Source of the DNA: an uncultured Clostridia bacterium
Lineage (GTDB): Bacteria; Bacillota; Clostridia; Lachnospirales; Lachnospiraceae
DNA: 9,837 nucleotides
Direction: 5' to 3'
Assembly (NCBI GenBank): GCA_947178015.1
Contig: CAMWWW010000069.1
Location: forward strand, 1-9,837
The notes under the pieces were generated by a model, which was given only the letters and a program-made list of their open reading frames with translations, made no database searches and was not told the origin of the DNA. The translations under genes and the position numbers were made by a program. This document shows positions 6,131 through 9,837 of the stretch, piece by piece (position 1 is the first letter of the stretch; the number at the start of each line of letters is the position of its first letter).

Positions 6131-6163
6131 GCAGGCGTTTTTGTCTTTCACAAAACTGCCTGC
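6131..6163 (+). promoter_or_regulatory. Hairpin in the argH leader
   Basis: GCAGGC (6131-6136) pairs with GCCTGC (6158-6163), and inside it TTTTGT (6139-6144) pairs with ACAAAA (6150-6155) around the loop CTTTC. The stem totals about 13 bp with small bulges. It lies between the promoter and the Shine-Dalgarno GAAAGTGAGG (6171-6180), which it does not cover. No T-run follows, so it is not a terminator. It could stabilise the 5' end of the message or be a control element; function is unknown. Confidence 0.5.
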
Positions 6164-6186
6164 CAAGCAAGAAAGTGAGGTTTCCA

Positions 6187-7563
6187 ATGAATTTATGGGG
6201 TGGACGTTTCACCAAAGAAACAAATCAGCTTGTTTATCAATTCAATGCTTCGATTCCTTTTGACAAACGTCTTTACAAGCAAGATATCGAAGGCAGCATC
6301 GCCCATGTCACTATGCTGGCAAGGCAGAGCATTTTAACGGAGGCAGAGTGCAGTGAGATTATAAGCGGCCTCAAGGGTATTCTTGCCGATATAGAAGACG
6401 GTTCTCTTCCAATCGATGAGACCTGCGAGGATATACACAGTTTTGTGGAGACACATCTGATCCGCCGTATTGGCGATACCGGCAAAAAGCTTCATACCGG
6501 CAGAAGCCGCAATGATCAAGTTGCTCTGGATATGAAACTCTACATCCGCGACGAGATCACAGAGCTTGATCAGCTTGTAAAGGAACTTCTCTCAACCCTT
6601 CTTTCCATGATGGAGGAGCATACCCAGACTTATATGCCGGGCTTTACTCACCTGCAAAAAGCACAGCCCATCACGCTTGCACATCATCTCGGCGCATATT
6701 TTGAGATGTTTAAGCGCGATAGACAGCGCCTTTTTGATATTCGCACCAGATTGAATCTATGCCCGTTAGGTTCTGGTGCACTCGCCGGCACCACCTATCC
6801 GCTTGACAGAGATTATACCGCAGAACTACTCCATTTTGACAGCGCTACGGCCAACAGTATGGACTCCGTTTCTGACCGCGATTACCTTATTGAGCTATTA
6901 AGTGCTCTGTCGACGATTATGATGCATCTAAGCCGCTTTTCAGAAGAGATCATTATATGGAATTCCAATGAATACCGCTTTGTAGAGCTTGATGATGCCT
7001 ACAGCACAGGAAGCAGTATTATGCCACAGAAAAAAAATCCAGATATCGCAGAGCTGGTGCGCGGAAAAACAGGACGTGTCTACGGCGCACTTATCTCTCT
7101 TCTCACGGTTATGAAAGGACTTCCGCTCGCCTACAACAAGGACATACAAGAAGATAAGGAACTGACTTTTGACGCCATAGACACTACCAAGGGTTGTATC
7201 CAACTTTTTACTGGAATGATCTCCACCATGCGATTTTGCAAGCCTACCATGGAAGCAAGTGCCAAAAATGGCTTTACCAATGCTACTGACGCCGCCGATT
7301 ATCTGGTAGGCAAAGGGGTTCCCTTCCGCGATGCGCATGGCATTATTGGAGAGCTCGTGCTCCGCTGCCTTGAGAAAAATATCTCTCTGGATGAATTAAG
7401 CCTTTCCGAATACAAGGAAGTAAGCCCCATTTTTGAGGCGGATATCTATGAGGCAATCTCCCTGAAAACTTGTGTTGAAAAACGACTGACCAAAGGAGCG
7501 CCCAGCCCTGCTGCCATGGAGCAGGCAATTCTTTTAAACAAAAAATATCTCAATGAAACATAA
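6187..7563 (+). CDS. argH: Argininosuccinate lyase
   Basis: ArgH splits argininosuccinate into arginine and fumarate, the last step of arginine synthesis, as a cytosolic homotetramer of the fumarase/aspartase superfamily. The 458-residue protein is full length. Visible hallmarks are the N-terminal LWGGRFTKET, HTGRSRNDQ (103-111), THLQKAQP with H155 (154-161), and the superfamily signature GSSIMPQKKNP (275-285) carrying the catalytic serine loop. The ATG at 6187 is chosen because the protein then begins MNLWGGRF, as in the family, with a GTGAGG ribosome binding site six bases upstream; the frame is open further upstream but that part covers the promoter. It is the only plus-strand gene, monocistronic between its own promoter and a terminator. 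No argG or other arginine gene is adjacent in this window. Confidence 0.97.
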   Translation: MNLWGGRFTKETNQLVYQFNASIPFDKRLYKQDIEGSIAHVTMLARQSILTEAECSEIISGLKGILADIEDGSLPIDETCEDIHSFVETHLIRRIGDTGKKLHTGRSRNDQVALDMKLYIRDEITELDQLVKELLSTLLSMMEEHTQTYMPGFTHLQKAQPITLAHHLGAYFEMFKRDRQRLFDIRTRLNLCPLGSGALAGTTYPLDRDYTAELLHFDSATANSMDSVSDRDYLIELLSALSTIMMHLSRFSEEIIIWNSNEYRFVELDDAYSTGSSIMPQKKNPDIAELVRGKTGRVYGALISLLTVMKGLPLAYNKDIQEDKELTFDAIDTTKGCIQLFTGMISTMRFCKPTMEASAKNGFTNATDAADYLVGKGVPFRDAHGIIGELVLRCLEKNISLDELSLSEYKEVSPIFEADIYEAISLKTCVEKRLTKGAPSPAAMEQAILLNKKYLNET

Positions 7564-7588
7564 CGACATCCATTGCACTTTTGCCTAG

Positions 7589-7634
7589 AAAAAATCTACC
7601 CAGCCGCAAAAACTGCGGTTGGGTAGATTTTCTT
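7589..7634. terminator. Bidirectional intrinsic terminator between argH and mscS
   Basis: An 18-bp stem (7591-7608 with 7614-7631, one G-T wobble) closes on the five-base loop AAAAC. On the plus strand it ends in TTTTCTTCT; on the minus strand it ends in six consecutive T (7594-7589), so it should stop both convergent genes. It begins about 25 bases after the argH stop and touches the mscS stop codon at 7635. Confidence 0.92.
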
Positions 7635-8534
7635 CTAACCAGATATTGTATTTTCCTTCATATGCACATCCAACTGCGGAAATGGTATTTCAATCGAATA
7701 TTCATCGAATCTGTTCTTTACCTCTTCCAATATCGCCCATTTTTCTGACCAATAATCTCCTGAGCGGACCCATGCTCGAAATCCAAGATTGACGCTGCTG
7801 TCGCCAAGACTGTCCACAAACACCGTGATCTCTTTTTCCTCCAAAACCTTCTCCCGCTCCAAAAGAATCTGGTACAGCAGTTCCTTCGCCTTTTTTAAAT
7901 CTGCGTTATAGGATATTCCCACTGTCAAATCCAGTCTTCTCATCTCCAATGCACTGACATTGGTAAGACTGGTATTGGCGAGAGATCCATTTGGTATCAC
8001 AATTTTACGATTATCTGGCGTGACCAGATGCGTGTAAAACAGATCAATGTTCTCCACCGTTCCACCGTTTCCCTTGCTGTCTTCCACAATATAATCTCCA
8101 ACTTTAAAAGGCTTAAGCATTAAAATCAACACTCCGCCCGCAAAATTAGACAAACTGCCCTGAAGGGCCATGCCGATGGCAAGCCCCGCAGAACCAAGAA
8201 CAGCGAGAAAGGAAGTCGTGGGAATCCCTACCTGATCCGCGATAATCATAATCAGCACAGAATACAAGATCACGCGCAGCAGGGAATTTAAAAACCCTCT
8301 AAGACTTGCATCTGTCCCCGCTTTGTCAAAGGAACGGTTTAAAAATTTTAAGATAAGCCGGATCAGTTTTCGCCCCACAAACAACAGAATCAAAGCGAAC
8401 ACAATATTGAGCAAAAATCCCAAGGCTCCCGGCAGCATCTCCTCCAAAAGCTGCTGAAGCCGTCCCTCTGAAGCTGCTGTAGTGATATTTTTCATATTCT
8501 CTTCTATACTGTCTATAATCCCTGTATCATCCAT
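7635..8534 (-). CDS. mscS: Small-conductance mechanosensitive channel, MscS family
   Basis: MscS channels open under membrane tension and release solutes during hypo-osmotic shock. The 299-residue protein is close to the size of E. coli MscS (286). Three hydrophobic segments are visible at about 36-54, 83-100 and 107-140. The third contains the glycine/alanine-rich pore helix GSAGLAIGMALQGSLSNFAGG (the ends lie at 114 and 134), with LKPFKVGDYI after it, the family signature leading into the cytoplasmic beta domain. The beta domain includes IVIPNGSLANTSLTN, and the C-terminal alpha/beta domain ends PFPQLDVHM. There is no cleavable signal peptide; an acidic 30-residue N-terminus precedes the first membrane helix. 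The ribosome binding site is weak (AAGGA, ten bases from ATG). It starts 21 bp after glgB with no promoter visible between, so the two are probably co-transcribed. Confidence 0.95.
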   Translation of the reverse strand: MDDTGIIDSIEENMKNITTAASEGRLQQLLEEMLPGALGFLLNIVFALILLFVGRKLIRLILKFLNRSFDKAGTDASLRGFLNSLLRVILYSVLIMIIADQVGIPTTSFLAVLGSAGLAIGMALQGSLSNFAGGVLILMLKPFKVGDYIVEDSKGNGGTVENIDLFYTHLVTPDNRKIVIPNGSLANTSLTNVSALEMRRLDLTVGISYNADLKKAKELLYQILLEREKVLEEKEITVFVDSLGDSSVNLGFRAWVRSGDYWSEKWAILEEVKNRFDEYSIEIPFPQLDVHMKENTISG

Positions 8535-8555
8535 TGTATCTATATCCTTATTCGT

Positions 8556-9837
8556 TTATTTTTCTTTTTTCTTTTTCTCTGTACTTTTTTTCTCTGTGGT
8601 CTTTTTCCCAGCTGTCTTTTTTACAGCAGGCTTTTTCTCTATCTCAGGGAGCACCGTCTCAGCCATCATCTCTTGACGAATCTTCTCAACCTGTGCTTTC
8701 CCTGTGTGAGAACTCTTTTCTGAAGCAGATACTTTTGACTTTGCAGCCTTATTTCCCTTCTGCTCCTCCTCCACAGGAATATACTGGAAAATTGCCATAC
8801 CCATAGACGGTACTTTAATGGTAATCGAGTCCTCTCTTCCGTCACATTCCTCCTTCTTTGACTGCTTAAGGCGTGGATTTACCTCGCCATCACCGCCATA
8901 CGCCTTCTGATTGCTGTTGAAAATCTCCTTATATTTTCCTCGGAACGGCACTCCAATCTTATGATTCTCATATACCAGAGGTGTAAAGTTACATACCACC
9001 AGCAAAGTATCTTCTTTTCTTGCCGATTTTCGAAGATAAATCAGAATATTTTCATTTGCCGAGATGCAATTAATCCACTCAAAGCCCTCCGTCTCAAAGT
9101 CCGCCTCATAAAGCGCTGGACTTGTCAGATATAAACGATTCAGCGCCTTGACATATTCCTTCATCTGGCTGTGCAGCTCCTCAGAGAGCAGCCCCCACTC
9201 AATGCCCCTCTCCTCAGACCACTCGGAGAGCTGAGCGATATCCTGTCCCATAAACAAAAGCTTCTTGCCCGGATGCGTCATCATCCAACCATAGAGAACC
9301 CGCAAATTCGCTGCTTTTTCCTCCAATGTAGCGCCCGGCATCTTTCCGATCAGAGACCCCTTCTCATGCACCACCTCATCGTGGGACAGTGACAACATAA
9401 ACTTCTCACTGTAGGCATAAATCATACTGAACGTCAAAAGATTATAATGATGGCTTCTAAAATATGGATCATAGCGCATATACTCCAACGTATCATTCAT
9501 CCAGCCCATATTCCATTTGTAATGAAAACCAAGCCCATCCTCCTCCACACTGCCCGTAATCTTAGGCCATGCCGTGGACTCCTCCGCAATCAGCATCACG
9601 CCCTTTTCCTTCTTTTGGAAAATAGAATTTAAATGCTTTAAAAATTCCACTGCATCCAAATTCTCCTTCCCTCCATAGATATTCGGAATCCACTCTCCAT
9701 CATTCTTTCCATAATCCAGATACAACATAGAAGCCACTGCATCCATGCGGATGCCGTCAACATGATATTTTTCCGCCCAAAATAAAGCATTTGCAATTAA
9801 GAAATTGGATACCTCCGGGCGCTTATAATTATAAATC
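8556..9837 (-). CDS. glgB: 1,4-alpha-glucan (glycogen) branching enzyme, C-terminal part
   Basis: GlgB introduces alpha-1,6 branches into glycogen. The gene runs off the right edge; about 426 C-terminal residues are visible, beginning IYNYKRPEVSNFLIANALFW. They cover the second half of the GH13 barrel and the C-terminal beta domain. Catalytic residues are the nucleophile Asp in GIRMDAVAS (visible residue 32), the acid/base Glu in LIAEEST (about 85) and the transition-state Asp in LSHDEVVHEKGS (about 153). The GEWIPN, GGKEN and FMGQDIAQ blocks are also typical. After the beta domain (ending FQYIP) comes an extra tail of 72 residues rich in Lys, Ala, Thr and Glu, ending in KK-TAGKK, TTEKK and STEKKKKEK units, coded by a purine-only-like tract. 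This tail is not part of the E. coli-type enzyme. mscS follows after 21 bp. Confidence 0.95.
   Translation of the reverse strand, partial: IYNYKRPEVSNFLIANALFWAEKYHVDGIRMDAVASMLYLDYGKNDGEWIPNIYGGKENLDAVEFLKHLNSIFQKKEKGVMLIAEESTAWPKITGSVEEDGLGFHYKWNMGWMNDTLEYMRYDPYFRSHHYNLLTFSMIYAYSEKFMLSLSHDEVVHEKGSLIGKMPGATLEEKAANLRVLYGWMMTHPGKKLLFMGQDIAQLSEWSEERGIEWGLLSEELHSQMKEYVKALNRLYLTSPALYEADFETEGFEWINCISANENILIYLRKSARKEDTLLVVCNFTPLVYENHKIGVPFRGKYKEIFNSNQKAYGGDGEVNPRLKQSKKEECDGREDSITIKVPSMGMAIFQYIPVEEEQKGNKAAKSKVSASEKSSHTGKAQVEKIRQEMMAETVLPEIEKKPAVKKTAGKKTTEKKSTEKKKKEK
8559..8774 (-). repeat. Low-complexity lysine-rich tail of GlgB
   Basis: These 72 codons lie between the last beta strand of the branching enzyme and its stop codon. 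The last 25 residues are short lysine units (VKKTAGKK, TTEKK, STEKKKKEK). The corresponding DNA, about 8554-8640, is strongly biased to pyrimidines on the plus strand. The region is predicted disordered and highly basic at its end, with a more mixed Ser/Glu/Lys part before it. Its function is unknown. Confidence 0.8.

Noticed and set aside
6085..6186. Open frame extending 34 codons upstream of the argH ATG
   Set aside because: It covers the promoter boxes and predicted transcription start, and the family N-terminus MNLWGGRF begins at 6187.

Overview
This window looks like a chromosomal housekeeping segment from an anaerobic Gram-positive member of the Clostridia, most plausibly Lachnospiraceae. 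That is an inference from the moderate G+C, strong GGAGG ribosome binding sites, a glmS ribozyme, a CcpA-type cre operator, a GltD-like stand-alone flavoprotein, and the overall character of the proteins. I see no mobile element, CRISPR array, rRNA or tRNA. All genes but one (argH) lie on the minus strand.

Layout from right to left, in the direction of minus-strand transcription. Positions 9837-8556 hold the C-terminal part of a glycogen branching enzyme (glgB, cut by the window edge) with an unusual lysine-rich tail. An MscS-type mechanosensitive channel (8534-7635) follows after 21 bp. A strong bidirectional terminator (about 7589-7634) separates mscS from the convergent argH (6187-7563, plus strand). 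The 6037-6120 region carries back-to-back promoters for argH and glmS. The long glmS leader contains a clear glmS self-cleaving ribozyme (about 5839-6004). Next come glmS (5671-3857) and an intergenic region with a promoter and a perfect 16-bp cre palindrome (3770-3785). These precede an operon of a GltD-like Fe-S/FAD oxidoreductase (3716-2466), maf (2405-1803), two tandem Cof-type HAD phosphatases (1815-1033 and 991-185), and the first 52 codons of an unidentified small protein (158-1).

Functional reading: glmS is set by its own product, GlcN6P, through the ribozyme. The downstream operon appears to be controlled by carbon catabolite repression. It joins an electron-transfer flavoprotein to 'house-cleaning' phosphohydrolases: Maf hydrolyses non-canonical or pyrimidine NTPs, and HAD-IIB enzymes dephosphorylate small phosphometabolites. 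Between the oxidoreductase and maf there is a compact pair of RNA hairpins, one displaying the maf Shine-Dalgarno sequence in its loop.

No clearly new system is present. The most interesting items are the ribozyme, the cre-controlled operon, the maf leader hairpins, the altered NADP-binding motif in the GltD-like protein, and the basic tail on GlgB.
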